Source of the DNA: Telopea speciosissima | Taxonomy: Eukaryota; Streptophyta; Magnoliopsida; Proteales; Proteaceae | Direction: 5' to 3' | Length of the DNA: 64,000 nucleotides | Assembly: GCF_018873765.1 (NCBI RefSeq) | Contig: NC_057922.1 | Location: 15,451,563-15,515,562, forward strand | Shown here: positions 46,387 through 58,275 of the stretch, in pieces | How positions within the stretch are numbered: position 1 is the first letter of the stretch | How the letters are laid out: each line of letters starts with the position of its first letter | Translations under genes and position numbers: made by a program | Notes under the pieces: model-generated | Told to the model about the DNA's origin: nothing | The model's database searches: none | The model's input: only the letters and a program-made list of their open reading frames with translations

Positions 46387-49300
46387 ATGAGCAGCCAAGC
46401 AATTTCTCATCCGAGGAGAAACAATCTGAATCCGAGGCGTAGTCCGTCAACTGTAAAGAAATCGGATCCTGCTTCTGAGAACGGCAACAGTAATGGAACC
46501 CAAACGAGGCCGTCATCTCCTATCCAATCGTAGATTCCAGTTCTCTGAACTTTGTTTGCTTTAGTTTGATTGGTTTCACATTATTATTTTTTTGGTTGCA
46601 ATTGCTATTTAAATAGATTTGCAAAAAAAATTGGACAGGCATGTTGTTGGAGAGAGGACGGTGAAGAAGTTGAGATTGTCAAAATCTCTCACAATTCCTG
46701 AGGGAACGACTGTTTCTGATGCCTGTCGTCGAATGGCGTCTCGCCGTGTTGCCGCAGCTTTGCTTACTGATGCCAATGGTTTGCTATCTGGAATCATTAC
46801 TGACAAGGTTTGGTGCTTATTCATTCTTTCTTTGCTTTATGTCTTAGTCTTCATATCTGCTTTAATTTCTTCTTTTCGATTTCTCTAATTTTATTATGTT
46901 CTCGGTTCAGGATATTTCCACTAGGGTTGTAGCGGAAAGGTTGAAGCCACAACAGACGATTGTTTCAAAAATTATGACGAGGAATCCAGTTTTTGTTCCG
47001 TCAGATTCATTAGCCATTGAGGCTTTGCAGAAGATGGTTCTGGGTTAGTTTCATATTCTCAATTTGCTGCTCGTTTGCTTGGATTAGAAAACCACTTAAT
47101 TGATTGGGAAATAAAAGATGAAAAGGGTAGAAGATGGATAGGAAGAAGGGTTGGACTTTCTCACTCCTGGGTCTCTAAACCACAGCTATCTCTGCTGTTG
47201 AAACAAAGATCTCTCTCAGATCTCAAGCAAGCAAATTGCAACTTTATTGATTCTTTTTATAACTGTTTAACATTTCAACTGATGGGCAATTTATATAGGT
47301 TGGCCAGACTTCTCAACAATAGAAGGATGAAATTTAGAAAGTTAAGAAAATAGAAACTTACAACTAAAAAGGAAAGAACATAAAATTAGAAGGTACCTAA
47401 AATTGAAACTACTTGTCCAGCAAGGACTTACTAAAAACTAACTTGCTTGCTTGTTGAATAATCAACATAGGAAATAAAAAAAGAAGTAAATCAGTCTTCT
47501 AGGAACTGTAGCTGATCTCCCTTCTTGGTTTCTTATTAAGACAAAATAGGGGGCAGATCTGGTCTTCAACTTGGGTCTTCTAGAAGGATTCCCAATATGG
47601 CTGTGACAATGTTCACGTTAGTACTCGGGTACTGTTCACTACATTGTTTTGAATTTGATTTTGGTCCTTTCTACATCAATCTCATTAGCTCCACTGCAAC
47701 ACAGCTATTGACACAAAACCAGAAATTTCAAAATGCCTTTTCTTTTTGGTAAACAAATTTCAAAATGCTTAGAAGCAGTTCTTTTATACAGTGGCTGGGA
47801 GGGTTCTAGACTCTCATTGGGATTTTCTCCTACATTTAATGGCCTATACATTTCCTAGGACTTACATTGGGACTTCTCAAGATTTTTAATGAATTTTACA
47901 TTTTCAAGGACTTTCACAACTAACAATGAAACTAACTTATTGACATCCCCAAGACTTCATAACTTTAGAGGACTAGATACAACTAACTAGTTAAATTCGT
48001 ATGGACCACTTATCCCTCATATTTCAGCTTTCAAAATAGGCCAAGTACAAGAGAGAGCATAAAAATTCCCAGCCCATGACCTATATAACCTATTAGGCTA
48101 CTTTTTTAATCCATTAGATTAGGATTTTTCAGTGTGAATACTTGTGTTGAAACCTCTCTTGATCTACATCACCTAGGCTATCACCTTAAGCAAACAGTAG
48201 ATCTCTCTCTCACGGCACATGTGTGCACACTAACTTTGTGAAGAGGTAAATGAATTCACCCAACCAGAGCCCTCAAGTGGTTGTAAACCGATCAAAAAGA
48301 AAGAAATCTTTACTTCACCCAGCAAAGCAGTGGAATCTATATGACTGGATTACATAAGTCTATTAGGGTCGAAAGGGTACTAGCGCATCTGATTGAAAAG
48401 AAAAGCCCCAGCACGCCTTCAAAGATTTAAATTGCCATTGGAATTTTTGACGTGGATGTCACTGCAAGAAGCACACTTTATGTGCCTTGTTGTGATGAAT
48501 GTCAAGTAAAACATCTGTCGGTTGAGGCATAGGACCTTCAAATTTTACAAGGGCTTCTTTTGTGTCTGTTACCCTAGGATTAAGTGGAAAATCTAGTGTC
48601 TATCTAGTACTTTAGGCATTTGTAGTTCCTCTCTTATTTTGCTTATAAAGACTTTGGAGTTCCATTCAGTTTTGGTGTACAGGTGGACGGTTGGTCAGTT
48701 GGGGTTGTGCCTGTGTGTGCGCCTATGTGTGCTTGTGTTTAGCTTCTTTTGATCAATATTAGTTGCTATGCATATCCTGGACTATTAGTATTTCTGATGC
48801 ATTTATAGCCAATTTTACATTTGTATACTGGATGTCGTGCATGGAAATCTTGTCTTCTAATCAAGTTCTTGTGGATGAAACATTAACAAATGCAATTTAA
48901 AAATTAACATTTGGCTGGTCCTACCTACTAGGTGACTACATCTGCTGATAACACAATCTCATGTTGCATCTTGCCACTGATTAAAATTGCTGAAACTATT
49001 GACCGGGACGATCTGTTTTGTAGTAGTTCACCAAAGCTTTTGTTTCTTTCCAATTTTTTTTGAAAGAATCTATTTTTGGTATTTCCCCCCTTTTATTTCC
49101 TTTGTTAATGGCTATAATATTCTCTGGTTCGCACTGAAAGTGTGTGTGTATGCAATATCTTCTATGAGAGTACTAACAAATACCTAGAGATGGCTCCTCA
49201 AATTGTCTTTAATTATTTACTCATTTCTTCTCCAGGGAAGTTTAGGCACCTCCCTGTCGTTGAAAATGATGAAGTTATTGCTATGTTGGATATTACAAAG

Positions 49301-52300
49301 TGCCTTTATGATGCTATATCTAGAATGGAAAAGGCTGCAGAGAAAGGAAGTGCCATTACAGCCGCTGTGGAACGGGTGGAGCATCAGTGGGGTAGCAGTT
49401 TTTCAGGTTAGTTACCCCAGAAAGATCTTCAGTGGGTGGTTTCAATTTTATTGAATCTTTTATATCTGGGGAGTGGAGACTAAGAAAGTGTTTTTTTGAT
49501 AAACTAAAGTTACATTCATGGTATCACAATTTTGCGTTTAAACCATACTGATATTTTACATGGCTGAGTTCCAGTAAATACTGAAATGATGATGCAAGGA
49601 GAAAAGCTTATCCATTTTAGTTTTCCTTTCTTTTTCCCTTGAGTATAAAACAATGTATATTATGTGTTGGGTCAATTTAATATATGGGACATGCTTGCTA
49701 GGTAGGTCAGATGATCACTGGCAAAGAAATCTAGGTGATCATAGAATCCTCCAATAGTGGCTTTAGTTGGCTGCCAAAAAAGGCTTGACATGTTCCTATG
49801 CCATTGTTGTCTGGTGAATTCTATCTTAAGTGCCATATCTGAGGGAAGAAGTACGTCTCTCTTTGTTTGTATGCCATTTCAAATGGGAAGACAAATTTTG
49901 ATAGCCTAAACTACAAGCTGAAAAGTCATTCATCGTTGGCTGGACAATGGTGGTGGGCAGTGAAACTTCACAAGGGACCAACCCAATGTGCCTCCTATTT
50001 CATTGGTCTGGTCCCTCTTTTTTCTTTTTTCTTTTTTTTGGGGGGGTGGGTGGGTTGGGCGGGGATGTTCAGCTGTATCATCTTTGAAATCTCACCTAGT
50101 AAAGGAATCTATATGACCCACCTGGATGGCTGGAAACGTTTTCACTTTTAATCTGTCATTAGTTTCATGCAAGGTGGCAAATCGATATATTCCTATCTTT
50201 TCTATTTTATGTTTTTGGTTGCAGCTCCATATGCCTTCATTGAAACTCTCAGGGAGCGGATGTTTAAGCCTTCCTTGTCAACGGCCATCCCTGAAAATTC
50301 CAAGTACTATATTATTTGTTTATGAGTTGTTTGTTGGCCTTTCTTTATCAAAGTCTTTCATTAGCATGTTGTTATTTTGGAAATGATTTCTTATTACCAA
50401 TTTTTATTCTGTGTTCACTTGCAGGGTTGCAATAGTATCTCCATCAGATAGTGTCTATTTCGCGACAAAAAAGATGCAAGAGTTGCAAGTTAGTTCAGTG
50501 ATTATTGCAACTGGAAACAAACCTCAGGGGATACTTACGTATGAGCCTTTTCTCAACTTGGCTCTCTGTGTGTGTGTGGTTTAGAACACCTGTCATGTGC
50601 AAGATGCACATTATGTGGTGTCCAATGCCTTGTATTTTTCTGCATACTTATATAGTTGTTTGTTTCTCTGGGTTGCAGTTCAAAAGATGTGCTTATGCGA
50701 GTTGTGGCTCAAAATCTTTCCCCTGAGCTGACTCTTGTCGAAAAGGTTCTTACATGTTCTTGTGCTTTACCGAACCTTCCTTTTTGTAATTTATCTTTAC
50801 AAGTGTGCATTCACCCTGTTTTCTTCTTCAGTGGTGTGCTTTATTACTTATCTGTAGCAAGTTGTGACCGTTTTAAATGCGACCCTAAAGAATCAGCATT
50901 CGTTATGTTTTAAATGTTTCATTGGTTAAGTAGGTCTTTTTTTTCTTATTTATTTGATGTGATGAAGTAGGTTTTATATGGTCATGCCAGTCATGGAGAG
51001 TAATGTTACCACAGTTCTGGGCCTGGTTTGAAGTGGAAAAAGAAATGTCAGACCTTGACCTCTATCAGAACTGTACAGAAGCTGGCTGGTCTGGCCAGAT
51101 TAATTTTCTAAAAGCTGGGTTTGGTGATTATCACCTTTTATAGAGTCAAAATCTTAGTGGTGTTTAGGGACTAGGCTAGTGTTAGTTGTTCAATCTCTTC
51201 GCTTTTAGGCACCTCAAAGAGGGAGATAAAGCTTTCACTTGAGCTTTCTTTTCTGTGTGGTTAAGAGATTTAGTTAAATTAGTTAATGATTTGAGGCTCT
51301 CAGCTATATTTCAATTGGTATCATAACAATAACTATGAACTTTTTGATAGGTTTAGAGATAAAGTAAGGTGAAGAAAAGTAATCATTTTCTATATTAAGT
51401 ATAAAAAATGAAGCTCTCGCAACTTGTTTATCAATCAGTTGATAGTTCTATGCAATTGCAATGAACAAGTTTTGGGTTGTAATTTTGAGTGTGTAACAAG
51501 GGATAACCTAACAACCAGTCAACCAGAGATTGAAGAAGAGAAGAAACAAAGAGAGAAATAGGGAGAGAAACGATGGAGAGGGAAGGGATGAGAAGAGAAC
51601 TGGTTCAGCGTTGGAATCAATGTATATTCTATCGCTGGACTTCCGTACTTTATTTATAATGCAGCAATTGTACTCTTAGTAGGAATTACAGTCGAGGAAA
51701 CTAAAACAAGAAAGGAAACTACCAAACCATAAATAACTAAAACTCTCTCATGATAGGGACACTCCCTCTATCGTGACTACTACCTAACTTCAATACCACC
51801 AACAGGAAGAATGGGCCCAATGGGGGTCCCCGACACCTATAGGACTACAATTTAACAGAGAGCAATACCTCAGATAGAGGGAAAAATAGTAAGAACATTA
51901 GAGGAATTAAAAACATTAATGAGGGAAAGTAGGCCTTCTAATTGATAACTAATCAATTTCTTAGGGCTACAATGGTTGAAAGGTACCATTTGAATGAAAT
52001 CAGCATATTTGTTGCTTAAATTGACGGACATGTAATTGAGGGAGGTAAGTGATTGACCTTAAAATCCCAAGGGAAGCTTATAATGATAAAAAACCTCAGA
52101 GGTCATGATATTTTTATAGACCTCCTCTGAGGTGTTGTGTTAAATTGTTAATAGAGTTAAACTTATTACCGCCAATACTATGAACTCCTAAAGTTTCTAA
52201 AGTAGACTTTTGGGATGCAATATGATGTTTTTCTTGTTCAGTGAAAATGGGTTCTTTTCCCCTTGAATCTACTCACTTCAATAGGGCCAGGCACTATATA

Positions 52301-55300
52301 GATTCTTCACGCCACACCTGTATTTTGTGACGCTTATTATCTAACTTCACTTAGGAAATACATAGTATCTATGGGCACATGAACTTAGTGCACTTCCTTC
52401 CTCTACCGCCTGGAAGGAACTGGACACAGTTAGGTTTGCCAAAATCAGAGAATTTGGCCTCCTAAAATTTCACAAGTGGATTGTAAATTTGGGAAACTTC
52501 ATATAAGCCATCTGAAGTGGTGCTATGGAAATATCCAGATACACTAACTTATTTCAGTTAGGGATTCTTAATACCATGAATCTGCCAAGTTGTGACACCA
52601 ATAGTTCCTGAATAAATGGTAAATTTTTTCCACAGAATCAACTAAGGGTGCACAGATGGTAGAAGGTTGTGTTTCTTGTGGGATTTGACTTCCTGGAAGC
52701 TTATCTACCTCATGAGCACAAGGTTGGTAAGAAGATAATACTGGGAGGGAGATATGGGCCCCAGCTGGAAGACTTGTAGATCCTATCCAACTGGTTGACT
52801 TATCGAACCTTCCTTTTGTGGTATGTAGTTGTAGGCTGATACAATCCCTTGTTAGTTGGATCTAGAAGTTATACAAGGCTTATACAGGGCTTGGATAAAA
52901 GTTTGCTTTTTGAAGTAATCTAGTCGACCTACTGGTTACATACTCTTTTTACGGACGTGAGATGTTATGCTTCTCTTCCTAGACTATTTGGCAGTTCCTA
53001 TTGATTATTCAAATTCTACACAAGCTAGTTAGCTTAATGTGATGTTTGATACTAAATAACATTCCCATCATATTGGACATTAAAGAATTAACTCCTGATA
53101 CTATTGATATAAAATAATGTTGTGTTGCTTAATATTCACTATTAGTGAATTAATGTTATACCTGTATGCACTGAAGATGACTCCCCCAACATTAAGCTGT
53201 CTGAATGAATGGATGCTTTTCTTACCTTCAGTTTGGTAGCATTACCTTACTTCTATGGTTTCTTTTGTAGGTAATGACTCCCCACCCAGAATGTGCAAAA
53301 TTGGAGACAACAATACCTGAAGCATTGCATATAATGCATGAAGGGAATTTTTTACATCTTCCTGTTGTAGATAAAGGTGAGCATTAATTTCTTAGATTGG
53401 GGAGACATGGTTACATAATCCTGGATTGATAATAATTCGTTCGCAGATGGATTCGTTGCTGCTTGCGTGGATGTCCTCCAGATAACTCATGCAGCAATTT
53501 CTATGGTAGAGTATCATGTTAATGAATACTTCCCTGTTATCTTGAACTTATCTGCTCATATTTAATATCTATCTTTTCAAAGATGGAAACCTTTAAAATT
53601 AGTGGGAGAAACTTATCTGGTTTAGTATCTGTTTTGCTGATTGGAAATGTATTTACATAATTTTTTTTGTAGCTTCCATGCTAGCAAGTAAAACCTGTGC
53701 AATGCATGCCAAGCTAATAGTCCAACACATAGCAACCCAGGGTTAAAAAATCCAAAGAATGATCAAATCAACCTAGATTTATAGTCAAGGCCACATACCC
53801 AATCAAGACAGTTCTGAATCACTATCACATCTATTGGGGATCGATAAAATTAAGCAAATCATCATGATCATGTAGCTATAAAATGGATGCTAAATGTTCT
53901 ACTACAACGATATTTTTGTTGTGGTATAATTCATTGGATCCAAAATATGATGTTCCCCATAAGTTTCCACTGTTAAGGATTCTGAAGTGATACATTATAT
54001 CAACCCGCAACTAAATATGACATATCCTATCACTTTATAACACCAAAATGTTTGATTGTATTCAGTTATGGTCTCTATTGATTCTGTTCTCCTCTTCAGA
54101 GGATGTGCTATATTGCTATCCCCATTTTTATTTTTAATAAAGTATTTGTAACTTATCCCATAGGAAGAAAAAAAATCAGCTCAAATGACAGAATACATTA
54201 AATGGGTTGGTGATGTAATTCACTTTTGCTTGGGTCCTTAGCTGAAGCCGTACCAAATCAAACACATCTGTTTTGGAACTATTTAAATCAGTGACTTGCT
54301 TAAGTGAGGGAACACATTTTTCTCTGGAAAAGAGAAACAAATAAGAAAATAAAAAATTGGGACAATTAAGCACGAAATTCAAATTGCTGATTAGATCATT
54401 AAGATGAGAATATTTGAGATATATAAGATATGTAAGTAGCATTTTGTTAAATTTTCTAAGAGGATAACTTTAGTCTCTGCAATCAAGGCCATAGACTAAA
54501 TTTCAATCCATTATTTAAAAATATTTTCCCTAGAAAATTTGATAAAATAAATCAAGATCCTGCACCAAAACTATTCACGATATTTTCCGAATGTAAAAGA
54601 TTCTGATTCCCATTTTTGGTCGAACCCCTTGTTCTCTGTATCTGCAACCCATGCTCTAGCCTAGTTTTTTTTTAAAACTGTCTAGCCATAGCAAGCCCTA
54701 CCAGACATCTTTGCTGCAGTTTCCTTCAAGCTTGATGATTTACCCCCTCCTTTGCCTTTTTGGCTGCTGTATTAAGCTTCTCCAGTCCCTGCTGTTTGGA
54801 CTTCTTTTTCGCATATTGACCAAATGGTATTTTCCACTAGTACTTTGCTTCACATGGCAAGTTTCAGCTAGGGACCTCTGCCACATGGTGAAAGATAGAC
54901 CTTGTCTTTTCATATTCTATTAATGTTAAAGACTAAGTCAAGTCTCTTTTGTATACAATGGGAAAAGTTAATGCAAGGAAAGCTGAAATCCTGTTAGGGG
55001 TCTGTTCATGTTGCCAGTCCATATTCCATAGGCTGCTTTATTACATGGATGGTGTGAGTAACTTCCTTGGCTCACTTGGAGGGGATGAAAGTTTGTTAAC
55101 AGGCAAATAGAGGTCAACAAAGTTGGTCACCGTTGATATATTAGTATCTAGTTTATGCTGGTCATAATTGGACACTGCAGAGTTCTTTTAGCACCGTGCA
55201 CTGAGCTGCCAGTTTTTGTAGGTTGAGGGTTGCTCTGGAACTGCCAATGATATGGCAAACACAATGATGCAAAAGTTTTGGGATTCTGCACTTGCCTCGG

Positions 55301-56280
55301 AGCCACCAGATGAGTGTGACACCTACAGGTAACTTTTTGTTGCTTTATTTATGTGTTGTGTCTTGGTTTCTTCTTATGACTTGAGGTTATCTTCTGTCAC
55401 TAATGATTCTGCATGTGCTTTGCAGCGAAATGTCTGCACCAATGGCATCAGAGGTTACAGAAGCTAGCAATCTTATACATCCATCACTTGGACTAGGGAA
55501 TTCTTTTCCCTTCAAGTTCCAGGATCATAAGGGCCATGTGCATAGATTTAATTATGGTATGTGTTTCAGAAATATCATTTGCTTTACCTGGGTCATGGAG
55601 GTCACTGTGGTTGTTTCTACTAACCTGATTACCAATTTCTATCTTTCTTGATGTCCCATAGGTACCGAACATTTGGATGAACTTGTGTCTGCTGTCATGC
55701 AGAGGATAGGGACTGACAATGTTCAAAATCATCCTAAGTTTTTTGTGTGTTTTTCCTATCAAACTCTGCTCTTGTTTGCCTACACTTGGTTTAGGACAGT
55801 TTAGCTCAATCTTATTGTTTCATCCTGTAGTATGAAGATGACGAAGGGGACAAAGTACTACTTTTGACTGATAGTGACCTTATTGGGGCTGTTAGTCATG
55901 CCAGACAAGCCGGGTTAAAGGTAAACAAACATCCATGCTTTTGCATTAAGTCAGAAATGAGTATTGCCATCTTATTTTTCAAATCACTATCAATTTCTTC
56001 AAGGCCAAATTTATCTCTACAAGTGTGTTACATCTGATCAATTTAGGGATGCAATTCTAGTGTGCTGCATCATGTTTCCTATTGGCTGACTTTTTGTCCT
56101 TTCCAGGTCCTAAGGTTGCATCTTGATTATTCTGAATCAAGCAAGCAGGCATCATCTTCAATGGACATGACCACAATTCAGAAAACAGATGGGCTCTCTC
56201 TCCAGTCAGGGCTTTTGGCTGGTTCAGCTGCATTGGCAGGCATCGGTTTATTGGCATACTTGAACCGCTCGAGCCAGTAA
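46387..56280 (+). CDS. CBSCBSPB3: CBS domain protein with PB1 domain, CBSCBSPB3 type (14 exons, complete)
   Basis: Join 46387-46529, 46639-46807, 46911-47043, 49236-49406, 50225-50303, 50425-50538, 50679-50745, 53271-53376, 53447-53505, 55222-55328, 55426-55556, 55662-55744, 55831-55920, 56107-56280: 1626 nt, 541 aa, frame kept throughout. After a basic, Ser/Pro-rich start, CBS motifs 1 and 2 cover about 55-180 (ACRRMASRRVAAALLTD; KFRHLPVVENDEVIAMLDI). Motifs 3 and 4 cover about 225-350 (MQELQVSSVIIATG; MHEGNFLHLPVVDKDGFVA). A PB1 domain lies at about 400-492 (HRFNYG, YEDDEGDKV, DSDLIGAV). A C-terminal hydrophobic segment is at 519-535. CBS pairs bind adenosine nucleotides and PB1 mediates pairing; the precise role of this plant family is not established. 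The exon 12 donor (TTTTTT|GTGTGT) is weak and inferred. Confidence 0.93.
50040..50064 (+). other. G-quadruplex motif in CBS gene intron 4
   Basis: G7-T-G3-T-G3-TT-G3-C-G4 lies on the sense strand just after a poly(T) run. It meets the usual four-G-tract rule with very short loops. It is in the intron between 49406 and 50225, so the nascent transcript would carry it. Confidence 0.7.
51492..51806 (-). mobile_element. Probable LTR (solo or element end) in CBS gene intron 7
   Basis: The segment starts 'tgtaacaagg' and ends 'ataccaccaaca', so on the minus strand it begins TGTTGGTGG and ends TTACA, the TG...CA rule of LTRs. It contains 'actttatttataatgcag', similar in place to the promoter region of the LTR element in the XBAT32 gene. 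To its right, 51807-51830, the minus strand is a C/T-rich stretch, and unique-looking retroelement-like sequence follows to about 52200. No second LTR was found and the 5-bp flanks do not match. Confidence 0.35.
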
Positions 56281-56584
56281 TGTTGGTGTATGGTTCGCTA
56301 AAAGTTCTGCACTCTGTAGTGTTTCATAGAGGAGCTATTAGAAGATCCATCTGAGTTAAATATAATACTCTGTATTTCCCTTGGTTGCCATAATTGTTGC
56401 TCTTTTGTTCAACTTTTTTCTTTCAGGGGCTGACAAGGTGCCAAGATGTGTAAAGAAATAATCATTTACTCAGTGAATGCTTCAAACACAACTCTAAAGA
56501 AGCAAAGCGCGAAAGCATGGTAGTCCAATGAATAAATCCAACAAGTGCATCATCAGACAGAATCTCGTCCACGTCTCAGACAAA

Positions 56585-56806
56585 CCTCATTTTTAAGGGC
56601 AGGAGGATTTTCGACAGTCAGTTGGGGGAATCTCCTACTCTACAGCAATCATGGTACCAGAAAGGATTATGTCCAATAGGGGGGGTTCATATGGTCCTCA
56701 TTTTTAAGGGGAGAAGGATTTTCGACAGTCAGTCTGGGGAATCTCCTACTCTACAGCAATCATGGTACAAGAAAGGATTATGTCCAATAGAGGGTTTCAT
56801 ATGGTC
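56585..56806. repeat. Tandem duplication, 111-bp unit, two copies
   Basis: The unit 'cctcatttttaaggg...tttcatatggt' occurs at 56585-56695 and 56696-56806 with only a few differences. It begins about 300 bases after the stop codon of the CBS gene and may fall in its 3' flank or untranslated region. Confidence 0.85.
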
Positions 56807-58117
56807 GAGGTATAAGGATGTGAGGATGTCAGTGCTGAACCCACACGGTCAGGATGTGAGAGGATGTGGGAAATCATCCCTACGTTGTTTGTGTGATGGG
56901 GATCTTTTTTCCTTTTAATCCCAATCTTTTCAATAATGGAAAAAGGTCTTATGTTGCCTATAATGGCTATATACTAGATCAAGCCCCATTAGACACATAA
57001 CACATTACCTTGAACCACTCTCAAATTAAATACAAGTGCACAAGAAATCAAATGGAGTGGAAAAACGGTGTCAAGTCACTAAATCTGAAACGCAAATAGC
57101 TAAAGGTATGTACTAATTATTTAAGCCATATTCTACAAAATATGAACATTATATAGAGATATCCTTCCATCCCAATTGAAATGTGATTATATGCCACACT
57201 GCTATTGTTGATCAACATGTTAGAGTACATGAGTGTTAACCTGTGTAAAAACTTAAAAATGTCCAATTCATTAGACTTGGATGACTGTTATTGCTTATGA
57301 GAAAGGTAAAAATAAATTATTACCAGAATTACATAGTCAGCATTAAAAGAAGATGAAATATAGTTCAGGATATTTACTTTAGACAAGTTAAGATCAGAAC
57401 CTGAAAAAAATGGTGCATGGCTTCGATTTGCTTTGTATACCAATTGAAAAAGAATCCATTTCTGTCCCAGAACATTAATTACTATTTCTCAGTTAAAATT
57501 TCAGGGAGTTTTTAATCTGGCAACTTCAAGAATATCCAAGCCACATACAGATCATTATTTAACATCATCGGCAAAGCTGACCTTTATACAATTAACAAAG
57601 TATTAATATTCAATAGAAGGGGAAAAAAATAACTACCTATTCTAGAATGAAAAGGCCATAATGTTTTAACCAAGTTACAATTCCGAAAAAATTTCCATTA
57701 AGCGGTGTGAATACGAATGCAATCAAAAGGTGTCAAGTTGAATACAACTATAGAGGAGTCATTTAGACAGTTCATTATTAAAATGATTTTACAATGTAGA
57801 ATAAATGACAAACAAGCATTGGAGAATATTACAATGACATTTTACATTATATTTTATCTTGTACCAAAAAAAAAAACATGGGAAAATTTTTCAACTTGTA
57901 AAATTTTCCATGTAAATTTCCAAGTGAAAGGTTTAAATATAATATTTTACAGGAAAACAAACAGAGCCTAAATGAAAATACCAAACAACGGTAGAGGCTT
58001 CAGTAACAAGGACGTCCTTCACCATCTTACTACCAAACCTGGATTAAGTAATCTCTTAGATGAAAGTATAGAAGATTCAGAAGTTAGGAGCTGCGACATT
58101 ATCACATTCCTTATACC
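56807..58117. other. Intergenic between convergent genes, no gene seen
   Basis: AT-rich sequence between the ends of the plus-strand CBS gene and the minus-strand Integrator gene. A 'gaaaatttttcaac'/'aaaattttccatg' inverted motif lies near 57880-57915 and ends with 'aaaacaaacagagcc' (57951), which resembles the end of a small MITE. No coding frame is convincing. Confidence 0.4.
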
Positions 58118-58210
58118 TCACTCAATGGCCTTTGTGAAAGATTCAAAAGGGGTGAATCCCACCGCTTCTTTGAATATTATGGTACCAGTTTCATTGTCGA
58201 ACTTGATGTC
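58118..58210 (-). CDS. Coding-like terminal exon downstream of the Integrator gene stop
   Basis: On the minus strand an acceptor, TACGCAG|GACATC, at 58211 is followed by 30 codons (DIKFDNETGTIIFKEA, then GFTPFESFTKAIE) and a TGA at 58118. The composition looks like real protein. It begins in phase 0, only 65 bases after the TAG of the upstream Integrator gene. No donor in the last exon of that gene would join it in frame without a stop that I can find. It could be an alternative last exon, the remains of one, or part of another transcript. I do not recognise the peptide. Confidence 0.3.
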   Translation of the reverse strand, partial: DIKFDNETGTIIFKEAVGFTPFESFTKAIE

Positions 58211-58275
58211 CTGCGTATCAAAATAGAGTGAAGCAACAGTAGAAGCAAAAATCCACAATATGAACTCCCAATCTA

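Noticed and set aside
46609-46824. Minus-strand open frame of 71 codons
   Set aside because: It is antisense to exon 2 of the CBS gene, which has clear CBS motifs on the plus strand.
47075-47640. Possible LTR or extra exon in CBS gene intron 3
   Set aside because: The sequence has retroelement-like words and a 92-codon frame, but no TG...CA ends, partner LTR or domain that I could confirm.
57972-58226. Plus-strand open frame of 84 codons between the convergent genes
   Set aside because: No domain or splice support. The minus strand of the same stretch has a better coding-like exon with an acceptor.
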